From contig CAZNLT010000134.1 in assembly GCA_964573705.1 (NCBI GenBank), positions 1 through 17,044 on the forward strand: 17,044 nt of DNA. The letters run 5' to 3'. Of this stretch, positions 8,359 to 14,646 are shown piece by piece. A model generated the notes under the pieces. It saw only the letters and a program-made list of their open reading frames with translations. It was not told the DNA's origin and did no database searches. Made by a program: the position numbers and the translations under genes. Origin of the DNA: JAABSQ01 sp964573705. Lineage in GTDB: Bacteria; Desulfobacterota; Desulfobacteria; Desulfobacterales; Desulfococcaceae. Numbering within the stretch: position 1 is the first letter of the stretch; every line of letters begins with the position of its first letter.

Positions 8359-10284
8359 TTACCCACTTCTCAGCTTGCGAATATCCCCGATGCGAATGGT
8401 AATGTTTTGGGAATCGAAATATTCGATCAGGGGAATCAGGTATTTTCGGGATACCCCTGCAATGGTTTTAAACTGAGGGGTGGACATCTCCCCCTCTTTT
8501 TTCAGAAACGCCACCGTGTCGGCCTTCAGTCGATCGAGCGCATCCGACTGGAAATAAAGATCTTCTTTGACTTTAACGATCTTGCCTTCTTCCACCAGAA
8601 TCATGAGCACATCCTTGGTCCGCCCCGAATCGAAATTGAGGGATTTTCCTAATTCGGTAAAATAGGGCGGAGTCAATCCGCTGTCGGCATAGGCATCCAG
8701 AATCTTCTGTTTGACATCGGCCTGGTCGGTGCCGAGGGTGATCCGGTGGGATGCCAGGCGTATCGTTTTGCCTTCCTGAACCACCGCTTCGGTCTTCAGC
8801 ATCTGATTGAGAATCAGATTATACAGCTTGACCCCCAGAAACGGCGGCAATTTCGATTTCAGCTCCTCTTTGGACATGCCCGGTTTAAGGGGATGTGCCT
8901 GGTGATAAGCGGTCAAAATCTCCGTTACCTGCCGGATCAGGTCGTCGAAAGCGCGGTGATGGATAAAGATGCGCTCTTCCTTGTCGATCTGGATGATCTC
9001 TTTTCTGGATAAAAGGGCCTGGATGGCCTGCTGAAGATGTTTTTCAGGAAGATTGGTCATGACCTTGAGCTGGGCGTAAGCCGCCCCCCGGTATCCCGAT
9101 TCGGCCGCATGGCAGGCGACCAGCGGCTCGGGCGGCAGCTCCATCAGCTTTTTAAGCCCCTCGACGATCTCCGGCTGAAACCGCTTGTGCTTTCCGGGAA
9201 CCGGATTGAGGATATGGCCCCCGCCGATGGTACGCACCGGAGAATAGCTGCGGACCACATACCGGTCATCTTTGACCAGACCCACCGGCGTGTCCAGGCG
9301 AAGCTGAGCCATCGTGGTCTCCCCCGGAGGGAGTTCATCCTGTTCGAGCAGAATGAGGTTGCCCAGGATTTCACTGGTCCCGGTATGGAGCCGCACCCGG
9401 GTGCGGTTTTTGATCGGTTTTTTATTGCTTTTCAGGTATTGAAAAGAAACATCCAGCATGTAACCGGGAAACAGCGCATCCGGAGCGGACAAGACATCCC
9501 CCCGGTTGACCGACCGCTTTTCCAACCCTTGAAAATTGACCGCGGTGCGCATCCCGGCCTGGACCTGGCCCACGCTCTCATTGTGGACCTGGATCCCACG
9601 AACCTTGGCCGTCAATCCGGAGGGATACAGCATGATCGTCTCCCCCACCTCGACCTGGCCGGAGATCAGGGTACCGGTAATCACGGTGCCGAACCCTTTG
9701 ATGGTAAACACCCGATCCACCGGCAGACGAAAAAGTCCGGTGGAGGCGCGTTCCGGCACCGATCGGCTGATGCGGTCCAGGGTTTCGACAAAGACCGGCA
9801 TCCCCTCGCCGGTCTGGGCGGATACCGGCACCACCGGCTGATCCTCCAGAAAGGTCCCCCGCACGAAATCCCGAACATCCTCCATGACCAGTTCCAGCAG
9901 CTCCTCATCCACCAGGTCGGTCTTGGTCAATACCACAAACCCGTGCCGGACCCCCAGCAGCATGCAGATGTCCATATGCTCCCGGGTCTGGAGCATCACC
10001 CCCTCGTCGGCGGCGATGACCATGGCCACAATGTCGATGCCGGTGGCCCCGGCGACCATGTTTTTGACGAACTTTTCATGGCCGGGTACATCCACGATCC
10101 CCACATGCTGTCCGCTGGGCAGGTCGTAATAGGCAAACCCCAGCTCAATCGTGATGCCCCGCCGTTGTTCTTCCTTGAGGCGGTCGGTATTGATGCCGGT
10201 GAGGGCTTTGATCAGGGTGGTTTTTCCGTGGTCGATATGGCCGGCGGTACCCAGTATGATTTTTTTGGATGGATTTTCGCTGAT
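8359..10284 (-). CDS. selB: selenocysteine-specific elongation factor SelB (no canonical start codon)
   Basis: SelB delivers Sec-tRNA(Sec) to UGA codons next to a SECIS element. GTPase motifs (numbered from 10284): GHIDHGKTT at 15-23, RGITIELG, DVPGHEKF at 65-72, TKTD at 120-123 and SAQTGEG. EF-Tu-like beta domains and C-terminal winged helices follow, ending GVSRKYLIPLIEYFD. Starting at the GTG at 10104 would delete G1, so the gene must begin further upstream. The frame stays open to a TGA near 10387, yet contains no ATG, GTG or TTG upstream of G1, and none occurs in any frame between 10260 and 10301. I set the boundary at an ATC (10282-10284), nine bases after GGAG at 10294-10297; this gives 641 aa, normal for the family. 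ATC/ATA at 10260-10255 or an assembly indel in the 7-A run are alternatives. Confidence 0.93.
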   Translation of the reverse strand: MSENPSKKIILGTAGHIDHGKTTLIKALTGINTDRLKEEQRRGITIELGFAYYDLPSGQHVGIVDVPGHEKFVKNMVAGATGIDIVAMVIAADEGVMLQTREHMDICMLLGVRHGFVVLTKTDLVDEELLELVMEDVRDFVRGTFLEDQPVVPVSAQTGEGMPVFVETLDRISRSVPERASTGLFRLPVDRVFTIKGFGTVITGTLISGQVEVGETIMLYPSGLTAKVRGIQVHNESVGQVQAGMRTAVNFQGLEKRSVNRGDVLSAPDALFPGYMLDVSFQYLKSNKKPIKNRTRVRLHTGTSEILGNLILLEQDELPPGETTMAQLRLDTPVGLVKDDRYVVRSYSPVRTIGGGHILNPVPGKHKRFQPEIVEGLKKLMELPPEPLVACHAAESGYRGAAYAQLKVMTNLPEKHLQQAIQALLSRKEIIQIDKEERIFIHHRAFDDLIRQVTEILTAYHQAHPLKPGMSKEELKSKLPPFLGVKLYNLILNQMLKTEAVVQEGKTIRLASHRITLGTDQADVKQKILDAYADSGLTPPYFTELGKSLNFDSGRTKDVLMILVEEGKIVKVKEDLYFQSDALDRLKADTVAFLKKEGEMSTPQFKTIAGVSRKYLIPLIEYFDSQNITIRIGDIRKLRSG

Positions 10285-10298
10285 GGTGAATGACTCCG

Positions 10299-10475
10299 CT
10301 ATCGGTTCGATTTTCTTTTTCGGAAATACTCCAGCAGATACGCCAGCCCGACCAGGAGTACACCCAACAGGATCACCGTGACGAGATCGAATTCAGGATG
10401 AAACACCCTGGCCAGAACGACCGCAATGGCGCCCCCGAGAATCGCCCGAATCATAAAAATGTTAAATGGTCCCAC
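10299..10475 (-). CDS. small membrane protein upstream of selB
   Basis: A GTG at 10475 gives 58 aa (AGG eight bases upstream); an ATG at 10454 gives 51 aa but has no SD. The protein reads MIRAILGGAIAVVLARVF, then HPEFDLVTVILLGVLLVGLA as the start of a hydrophobic stretch ending YLLEYF, and closes with the basic tail RKRKSNR. This predicts one or two membrane segments with the positive tail in the cytoplasm. It sits directly behind a strong minus-strand promoter and ends 15 bases before the proposed selB start, so it heads the selB operon. I do not recognise a family. The strong hydrophobic pattern and the SD/promoter context argue that it is real. Confidence 0.65.
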   Translation of the reverse strand: MGPFNIFMIRAILGGAIAVVLARVFHPEFDLVTVILLGVLLVGLAYLLEYFRKRKSNR

Positions 10476-10520
10476 AATCGCAACCTGTTAGGATGAATTC
10501 AGTTTTTGAATCGCCGCTTC

Positions 10521-10549
10521 AATATAATCGCTCACCCCCCAGGGGTCAA
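10521..10549 (-). promoter_or_regulatory. sigma-70 promoter of the selB operon
   Basis: Minus-strand TTGACC (10549-10544), a 17-bp spacer, then TATATT (10526-10521). Transcription would start near 10514, about 40 bases before the GTG of the small membrane protein. It diverges from the tRNA promoter. Confidence 0.75.
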
Positions 10550-10610
10550 TAACAAGTTTACGAAAGGGGAATCCCGTTTTTAAAAAAATGGGGCGGACAC
10601 GAAAAACCGC

Positions 10611-10639
10611 TTGAAATTTATCCGAAGGTTTGCTAATAA
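10611..10639 (+). promoter_or_regulatory. sigma-70 promoter of the tRNA-His/tRNA-Arg unit
   Basis: TTGAAA at 10611-10616, a 17-bp spacer, and TAATAA at 10634-10639. Transcription would begin a few bases before the tRNA-His 5' end. Confidence 0.75.
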
Positions 10640-10653
10640 AGGGGTTCTTTCAT

Positions 10654-10730
10654 GGTGGGTGTAGCTCAGTTGGTAGAGCACCAGGTTGTGGCCCTGGTGG
10701 CCGTGGGTTCAAGTCCCATCACTCACCCCA
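10654..10730 (+). tRNA. tRNA-His (anticodon GTG)
   Basis: The acceptor stem GTGGGTG (10655-10661) pairs with CACTCAC (10720-10726) with one G-U. The D-arm is TAGCTCAGTTGGTAGAGC, the anticodon stem CCAGG/CCTGG holds loop TTGTGGC (anticodon GTG), and the T-loop is TTCAAGT. The genome-encoded G-1 at 10654 opposite C73 is the tRNA-His identity signature. CCA is encoded at 10728-10730. Confidence 0.97.
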
Positions 10731-10787
10731 TTTCATAAAAGCAGGACCTTTGTGGATGATACATCGACGCAACGGTCCTTTCAGCCT

Positions 10788-10864
<77 letters not shown>

Positions 10865-10873
10865 GAATAAAAA

Positions 10874-10905
10874 GGGTTTGGCCTTCATCGGCCAAACCCT
10901 TTTTT
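10874..10905 (+). terminator. rho-independent terminator of the tRNA unit
   Basis: A perfect 10-bp stem, GGGTTTGGCC (10874-10883) with GGCCAAACCC (10890-10899), has a 6-nt loop and is followed by TTTTTT (10900-10905). Flanking A/T bases can extend the stem. Confidence 0.93.
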
Positions 10906-10995
10906 CTGTGCCCTGGGGCGATTTACCCTCAAATTGACCGCAGAATTTTACTTTTGAGGCGGTATGCTATCTTTTGTTTTTGAGTTATAATCAGG

Positions 10996-11035
10996 AAAAA
11001 AATAAGGGATACGGATATACGCCATAGCCCTTATT
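10996..11035 (-). terminator. rho-independent terminator of the 2TM-GAF operon
   Basis: Read on the minus strand, AATAAGGG (11035-11028) pairs perfectly with CCCTTATT (11008-11001) around a 19-nt loop, and a T run from 11000 to 10996 follows. It lies about 120 bases after the last minus-strand gene and also separates the operon from the tRNAs. Confidence 0.75.
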
Positions 11036-11156
11036 CATCAATTCATCTCATCCCGGAATTCATGAGTTTGTCTAAATGACTTTTTTTAGGGAAAGCATTC
11101 AGAGAACCTACCGGCCCTCATTCCTCGATCAAATGTTTTGAAGTTTTCTTTCAAGC

Positions 11157-11450
11157 TTAAAGATGTTCTCTTTTTCTCATTTGGTCAATAATTTCAACCG
11201 AAGGAACAAATAAAACATCTTCTAGATTAGCGTTATCATCTCTAACGATTAAGACAAAACTCTCCTTATCCTTTTCCAAAATTTTATTGAATTTCTTATT
11301 CCGCTGTTTAGCTGTACGGCCATAAATTGTATACTTATTAACCTCAAAAGGAAACTGCCCAGACAACTGTCTAAATAACGGCGTAGTGAAATCTGCCCCC
11401 AAATTAGCAAGAATAAAATTCTTCCGTGCAACTTCCGACAAGCTCTCCAT
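11157..11450 (-). CDS. 97-aa protein of unknown family, partner of the 2TM-GAF protein
   Basis: Start chosen at the ATG at 11450 because GGAGG lies five bases before it; a TTG at 11471 that overlaps the upstream stop is less likely. The protein is lysine-rich and probably cytosolic: MESLSEVARKNFILANLGAD, a middle FPFEVNKYTIYGRTAKQRNK, then a hydrophobic strand FVLIVRDDN and DVLFVPSVEIIDQM. No membrane segment, signal or catalytic motif is obvious. Only 17 bases separate it from the upstream gene, so the two are an operon. AT-rich codon use sets both apart from the neighbours. I do not recognise the family; a soluble partner, regulator or antitoxin-like role is only a guess from pairing. Confidence 0.75.
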   Translation of the reverse strand: MESLSEVARKNFILANLGADFTTPLFRQLSGQFPFEVNKYTIYGRTAKQRNKKFNKILEKDKESFVLIVRDDNANLEDVLFVPSVEIIDQMRKREHL

Positions 11451-11467
11451 ATTCTCCTCCAATAAGA

Positions 11468-12565
11468 TCAATCGCTATCCATCAAAAAAATATCTCTTGT
11501 TTGTTTTAAAACCCATCCGAGTGGGAACAAAAAGCCGGGCGCTTGAATAGATATCTCTTCTGCCTGAGATGCATGCAGAAGGACTTTAAACTTCTTAAAT
11601 TTCCCTTTTGTATCTTCCCAATCTTGGGTGACTGGCACTGGCTTTCGGATATCTAGATCTAAAATTTGACGAGAAAGTGCGGGGAGACTACACCAATCAT
11701 CTTCTCCATTTCCTTCGATTCTCAGATTTGATTCTTGCTTAAATGTCCCGGTCCCATTATTCTTTAATTGTTCAAAATCAGTGAATACTTCAGGGTCTTC
11801 CGAATCTATCGTAAGCACTCCAACCAAGGAATTGTATCGTCCTAAAATACCGACTGCCATATATGAAGCGATTTTCCTTTTCTTTTCGCCCAGAGAACTA
11901 TATATATCATCATCAATTATTCCAAACTTCTCTCTAAAAAAAGACCTTATATCTTTTTCTTTACCACTTAATATTCTCTTGGGTACAATACCTATTTCTA
12001 TTGATTTTATAAGTCCAGAATATTCATTTCCATCATCACCCGCCCACGAGTTAGCCCATGCTTTTCCAGGTATTCCCTGATTCATCCTGAAAAAACATTT
12101 ATCGGTAAAACCTCCTGGGCCTATTCCAGCACTAATTCTTTCATAGATTATTATTTTCTCGCTATTTGGGTTGGGCACAAATAATGTGGCTCTGCAACTT
12201 CCTTTCCATCCATAATTATCCATCAGTAGCGTTAGAAGTTGCTTGATAATTTCCCGCTTATAATCAAGCCCAACAATTTGTGTTCTTGAAAGCAGATATT
12301 CTTTTATCAAGTTTATTCCCGATAAGACAGCTATTATCCACGAAAAAAATGCTGTTGTCAAATAGGATGTTTCGCTTAACTCCTCGGGGTAATCTAAAAT
12401 GCTAAAATTTTTAAAAGAAGCTATAATCCTTAGGAGATTATCAACATAAAAAGGAAGAACAATCAGAGCAATAGTGAGAATTAACTGGAAAGCGCTGGTA
12501 ATTTTGAGCCATCTACCATGACGATAGTGCTTCAATCGAATAAAATTCAAAATATTGGTAAACAT
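11468..12565 (-). CDS. two-transmembrane GAF-domain protein
   Basis: 365-aa protein with two predicted N-terminal membrane helices, at about 22-41 (ITSAFQLILTIALIVLPFYV) and 68-87 (YLTTAFFSWIIAVLSGINLI). A GAF-like domain covers about 115-270: SCRATLFVPN, the turn MNQGIPGKAWANSW, MAVGILGRYN and LVGVLTIDSEDP, which match the GxxG-A and GVLxLDS landmarks of GAF folds. The last about 90 residues match nothing I know. A cytoplasmic ligand sensor on a membrane anchor is inferred. There is no kinase, cyclase, HD or GGDEF output domain, so the membrane part or the small partner may be the output. The SD is weak. The gene is AT-rich and lies between a tRNA terminator and a repeat-filled zone, consistent with acquisition. 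Confidence 0.8.
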   Translation of the reverse strand: MFTNILNFIRLKHYRHGRWLKITSAFQLILTIALIVLPFYVDNLLRIIASFKNFSILDYPEELSETSYLTTAFFSWIIAVLSGINLIKEYLLSRTQIVGLDYKREIIKQLLTLLMDNYGWKGSCRATLFVPNPNSEKIIIYERISAGIGPGGFTDKCFFRMNQGIPGKAWANSWAGDDGNEYSGLIKSIEIGIVPKRILSGKEKDIRSFFREKFGIIDDDIYSSLGEKKRKIASYMAVGILGRYNSLVGVLTIDSEDPEVFTDFEQLKNNGTGTFKQESNLRIEGNGEDDWCSLPALSRQILDLDIRKPVPVTQDWEDTKGKFKKFKVLLHASQAEEISIQAPGFLFPLGWVLKQTRDIFLMDSD

Positions 12566-12858
12566 ATTGGCTCTGCATTCGCTTTATTAGGTTCAATCTC
12601 AATACTTTTGTAGGCCATCTTATGCACATTGAAACATACGATTACGGCTTACAATCTCACCTATAGTTTTTAAAGCTTATTCCGTCAAGGGCAAGTTTGA
12701 TTTTTCCCTTTTTACATAAGTTTAAAAATTTGCTAAAAATGGCAGAATATGGAAGGGAGGAACAAAATGGCAATTGGCTCTCAAAAAAAAGACTTAATCC
12801 ATTTCGGTTTACCAAAGAATAATTAAGGTACACTATTAAGATATTTACCGAATTCAGG
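12566..12858. other. AT-rich non-coding stretch upstream of the 2TM-GAF operon
   Basis: It holds the candidate operon promoter (12660-12688). Two overlapping plus-strand micro-ORFs, 27 codons from 12739 and 19 codons from 12767, share an 8-A run; the second has GGGAGG six bases upstream. Neither resembles a known peptide. No longer open frame is convincing. Confidence 0.5.
12660..12688 (-). promoter_or_regulatory. candidate promoter of the 2TM-GAF operon
   Basis: Minus-strand TTGACG (12688-12683), a 17-bp spacer, then TATAGG (12665-12660). It implies a leader of about 88 bases before the ATG at 12565. The -35 is strong and the -10 partial. Confidence 0.5.
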
Positions 12859-13008
12859 GCTTTTCCTGATCGAATGAATCCCTTCGAGAATTCGGTCGTT
12901 TGATTTCGGGAGGGTTTCGACGTTTTTTGAATCCGGACGCCAGGATTAAAAGGGATAGCCAAGATGGTGGGTGCCATCCTCCAAACATCCCGGCCATCCT
13001 GATTCAAA
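12859..13008. repeat. hairpin-rich dispersed repeat, copy 1 (about 150 bp)
   Basis: Direct repeat of 13388-13549, about 80% identical by eye. Module A is a hairpin with arms GATCGAAT (12868-12875) and ATTCGGTC (12890-12897), closed with a U-G wobble. Module B (12929-13005) starts GAATCCGGACGCCAGGAT and ends ATCCCGGCCATCCTGATTC, which are near inverted repeats, with a shorter inner inverted pair between them. No protein is encoded; the few open frames through it are shadows. Confidence 0.8.
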
Positions 13009-13153
13009 TCAAGCTGCTTGCCACCGGCAGGTCCATTCTGGAGAGTTCAGGCGCCGAGGTCCAAGGGCAAAGGAGAAGACCGAGTTGATCGGCTATTGGC
13101 GAACAGCCTGCTGTACGTAAAAGCTTCTTTAGATCTTTAGAGTAATCTGCCAT
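13004..13153 (-). pseudogene. truncated HicA-type toxin remnant
   Basis: The ATG (13153-13151) overlaps the stop of the HicB-like frame as TGATG, the usual antitoxin-toxin junction. The first 18 codons read MADYSKDLKKLLRTAGCS, which matches the N-terminus I know for HicA-family mRNA interferases of this type. Homology stops at about 13100, before the expected VRQGKGDHE-like segment with its catalytic histidine. The frame then continues through unrelated sequence into repeat copy 1 and stops after 49 residues. A normal HicA is about 80 aa, so the catalytic part is gone. The gene is therefore a remnant, and the expected toxin activity is lost. Confidence 0.7.
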
Positions 13154-13404
13154 CAACCAGCCGCCTGCCGTGCAATCTCAAACCGTCTGGAAAGCAATTC
13201 AAACGGCACTTCCTGACTTACGGCTACGCCGTTGGCCTCAAGAAGTTCAGGGATCATGATTTTCAACTTCTGGATGATTTGTTCCAATGTTTCGCCTTCC
13301 GTGACAAGGCCGGGAACATCATCGCTGGTTGCAACCCATACCCGGGATTCATCGTCCCATTCCGCCCTGATGAAAAAAGGTTTTGTTGCTTTGCCTGATC
13401 GAAT
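13153..13404 (-). pseudogene. HicB-like (DUF1902) antitoxin whose start codon is lost to a repeat
   Basis: From 13380 the frame encodes a 75-aa core: PFFIRAEWDDESRVWVATSD, then DVPGLVTEGETLEQ, MIPELLEANGV and a tail ending EIARQAAG. This is a full-length DUF1902/HicB-like domain, an antitoxin that normally neutralises HicA. Upstream codons are T-K and then repeat copy 2, whose left edge (about 13388) falls where the ATG should be. The frame runs into the repeat to a TGA at 13416-13414 with no ATG, GTG or TTG. Insertion or recombination at the start codon is inferred. The core has no internal stop, so the event is recent or the protein is still made from an unusual start. Confidence 0.75.
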
Positions 13405-13549
13405 GAATCTCGTTCAAGAATTCGATCGTTTGATTCCAGGGAGGGGTTCGGCGTTTTTGAATCCGGATGGCCAGGATTTAAACGGATGGCCAAGATGGTA
13501 GGACGCCATCCTGGATATCCTTCAAACATCCCGGCCATCCTGATTCAAA
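13388..13549. repeat. hairpin-rich dispersed repeat, copy 2 (about 162 bp)
   Basis: Direct repeat of 12859-13008. Module A has arms GATCGAAT (13397-13404) and ATTCGATC (13420-13427), perfectly paired. Module B (13459-13546) has outer arms GAATCCGGATGGCCAGGAT and ATCCCGGCCATCCTGATTC, matching 17 of 19 when folded. Inner arms are GGATGGCCAAGATGG and CCATCCTGGATATCC. It has about 10 bases in the inner arm that copy 1 lacks. Its left edge abuts the HicB-like coding core. Confidence 0.8.
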
Positions 13550-13874
13550 CAATGCGATTCAGGTTCAAGGTGCAAGTGCCCAGGGGCAAGGAAAACCAGG
13601 GCTGAGGGCTGAGGAATCCGGTGTCGAAAGGATTTTAAACAAGGTCTATGAGGCTGAGACCTTGTTGGACGGGATGGATTGAGAACCTAAAATATGTGAT
13701 AACCAGAACTTCCGGTTCCGGTTTTTGAGGGGTACTGACCGAAATTCCGGAACTAGGATTTCCGTTTTTTCTATTCAGAACCTATTAGAATGCCATATTT
13801 CCAGACATTTAGCATTCGGCATTTTTTTTGCTAAACAACTGCCAGTATTCAACCGCCTTTAAAGGAGATATGCA
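13550..13874. other. intergenic stretch between repeat copy 2 and the 118-aa gene
   Basis: No convincing open frame. It holds a perfect 10-bp hairpin AACAAGGTCT/AGACCTTGTT (13638-13647 with 13657-13666, 9-nt loop) with no T run, an inverted pair GTTCCGG/CCGGAAC near 13715-13752, and the weak terminator listed separately. The SD AAAGGAG at 13861-13867 belongs to the next gene. Confidence 0.6.
13787..13829 (+). terminator. weak candidate terminator or leader hairpin
   Basis: AGAATGCC (13787-13794) can pair with GGCATTTT (13818-13825), one G-U, around a 23-nt loop, with the T run continuing to 13829. It would stop plus-strand transcription coming from the repeat zone before the 118-aa gene. The long loop lowers confidence. 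Confidence 0.35.
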
Positions 13875-14231
13875 ATGGGCTGGAAATTCTGGCAAAACAA
13901 CAGCGGCGGCGAGAAAGCCCCGAAACTCCCCCGACCCAAGGAATTGCCGAGCGGAATCGGCCGCTACCTGGTCGTAGACCTTAAACATGATCCCGACTGG
14001 GTCTGGACGCTCAAATCGGTATCCGTGCCGAAAGAGGGGTCCAAATCCGCCTTTCTCGTTCGAATTTACGATGACACCAGCGCCTTGGCCAAAGGTGTTT
14101 CGGTGAAAAACCATACCTCCCTGGACGATCACCCCGAACTCATTCTCTTCGAGGGGTGGTATGACAAATATACCTGGGCCATGGAAATCAAAGAAAACAG
14201 TGTGAATCTCATCCAAACCCCCGCGGCATAG
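13875..14231 (+). CDS. conserved-looking 118-aa cytosolic protein, unknown function
   Basis: Strong SD (AAAGGAG, seven bases before the ATG). The protein starts MGWKFWQNN, then has KLPRPKELPSGIGRYLVVDL, DPDWVWTLKSV, FLVRIYDD, TSLDDHPELILFEGWYD and a final WAMEIKE. Alternating strand-like and polar segments suggest a small alpha/beta domain. It has no membrane segment, signal peptide or cysteine motif. I have an impression of similar unannotated proteins in Desulfobacterota but cannot name a family. GC-rich codon use matches the main chromosome, not the preceding AT-rich zone. The zinc-motif gene follows 44 bases later and may be co-transcribed. Confidence 0.8.
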   Translation: MGWKFWQNNSGGEKAPKLPRPKELPSGIGRYLVVDLKHDPDWVWTLKSVSVPKEGSKSAFLVRIYDDTSALAKGVSVKNHTSLDDHPELILFEGWYDKYTWAMEIKENSVNLIQTPAA

Positions 14232-14275
14232 AATTCCGGAGGACTCGGGTAAGGGAAAATTGGAAATGGTCTAAA

Positions 14276-14599
14276 ATGAAACCAAAACGGTGTGCGGCGT
14301 GTGGAAGCGAATTTGCCCCGCCTGCCCATAAAGCCTCTAAAAAATATTGTGATCGTCCGGAATGCCAGGAGGCCAAGATCCAAAGAAGAAAAGCCCGGGA
14401 AAAGGTTCGCAGAATTGCAGGACCGGACGCCTGCGACCACCTTCCGGCAAAACCGCTTCGCAAAGCAGCGGTTCGTGCCTGCCGGTCGTGCGGCAAGGAT
14501 GCGTATCCAAACTATTTCTTTTGTCCAGCCTGCCACCACCGGGTATGCGGTGGGGATCTGGAGGAATGTGGACAGTGGAAGGAAAAACACTCCTGGTAG
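14276..14599 (+). CDS. 107-aa protein with two zinc-binding motifs
   Basis: The N-terminal motif is C6-x2-C9 with C25-x4-C30 in RCAACGSEF and KYCDRPECQEAKIQRRK, like small zinc fingers of the CxxC...YCxxxxCQ type followed by a basic stretch. The C-terminal motif is C69-x2-C72 and C83-x2-C86 followed by HH and C91 (CRSCGKDAYPNYFFCPACHH). A nucleic-acid or metal-binding role is inferred only from these ligands. The start lacks a strong SD. Several overlapping frames are open here, but only this one shows spaced cysteine pairs. A long terminator follows 47 bases later. Exact family unknown. Confidence 0.65.
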   Translation: MKPKRCAACGSEFAPPAHKASKKYCDRPECQEAKIQRRKAREKVRRIAGPDACDHLPAKPLRKAAVRACRSCGKDAYPNYFFCPACHHRVCGGDLEECGQWKEKHSW

Positions 14600-14646
14600 G
14601 ACGACACACCCGTTTTTTTCATCCTCAACGGCTTTTGCGAATGACA

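Noticed and set aside
9037..10293. 418-codon plus-strand frame opposite selB
   Set aside because: Antisense to the SelB GTPase, whose motifs are unmistakable; open only because of GC-rich codon bias.
10743..10784. AGGACC/GGTCCT inverted pair between the two tRNAs as a terminator
   Set aside because: The 6-bp stem has a loop of more than 20 bases; more likely chance or a processing spacer in a shared transcript.
12739..12826. Two nested micro-ORFs sharing an 8-A run, possible frameshift leader
   Set aside because: One has a good SD, but no downstream frame continues either peptide and nothing resembles a known leader; noted only in the intergenic entry.
12657..13007. 116-codon minus-strand frame through the AT-rich stretch and repeat copy 1
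   Set aside because: Its N-terminal part is repeat copy 1 read backwards and the rest is low-complexity AT-rich sequence; no SD and no protein-like motif.
13232..13538. Open frames on both strands across 13232-13538
   Set aside because: They are shadows of the HicB-like frame and of repeat copy 2 in other phases.
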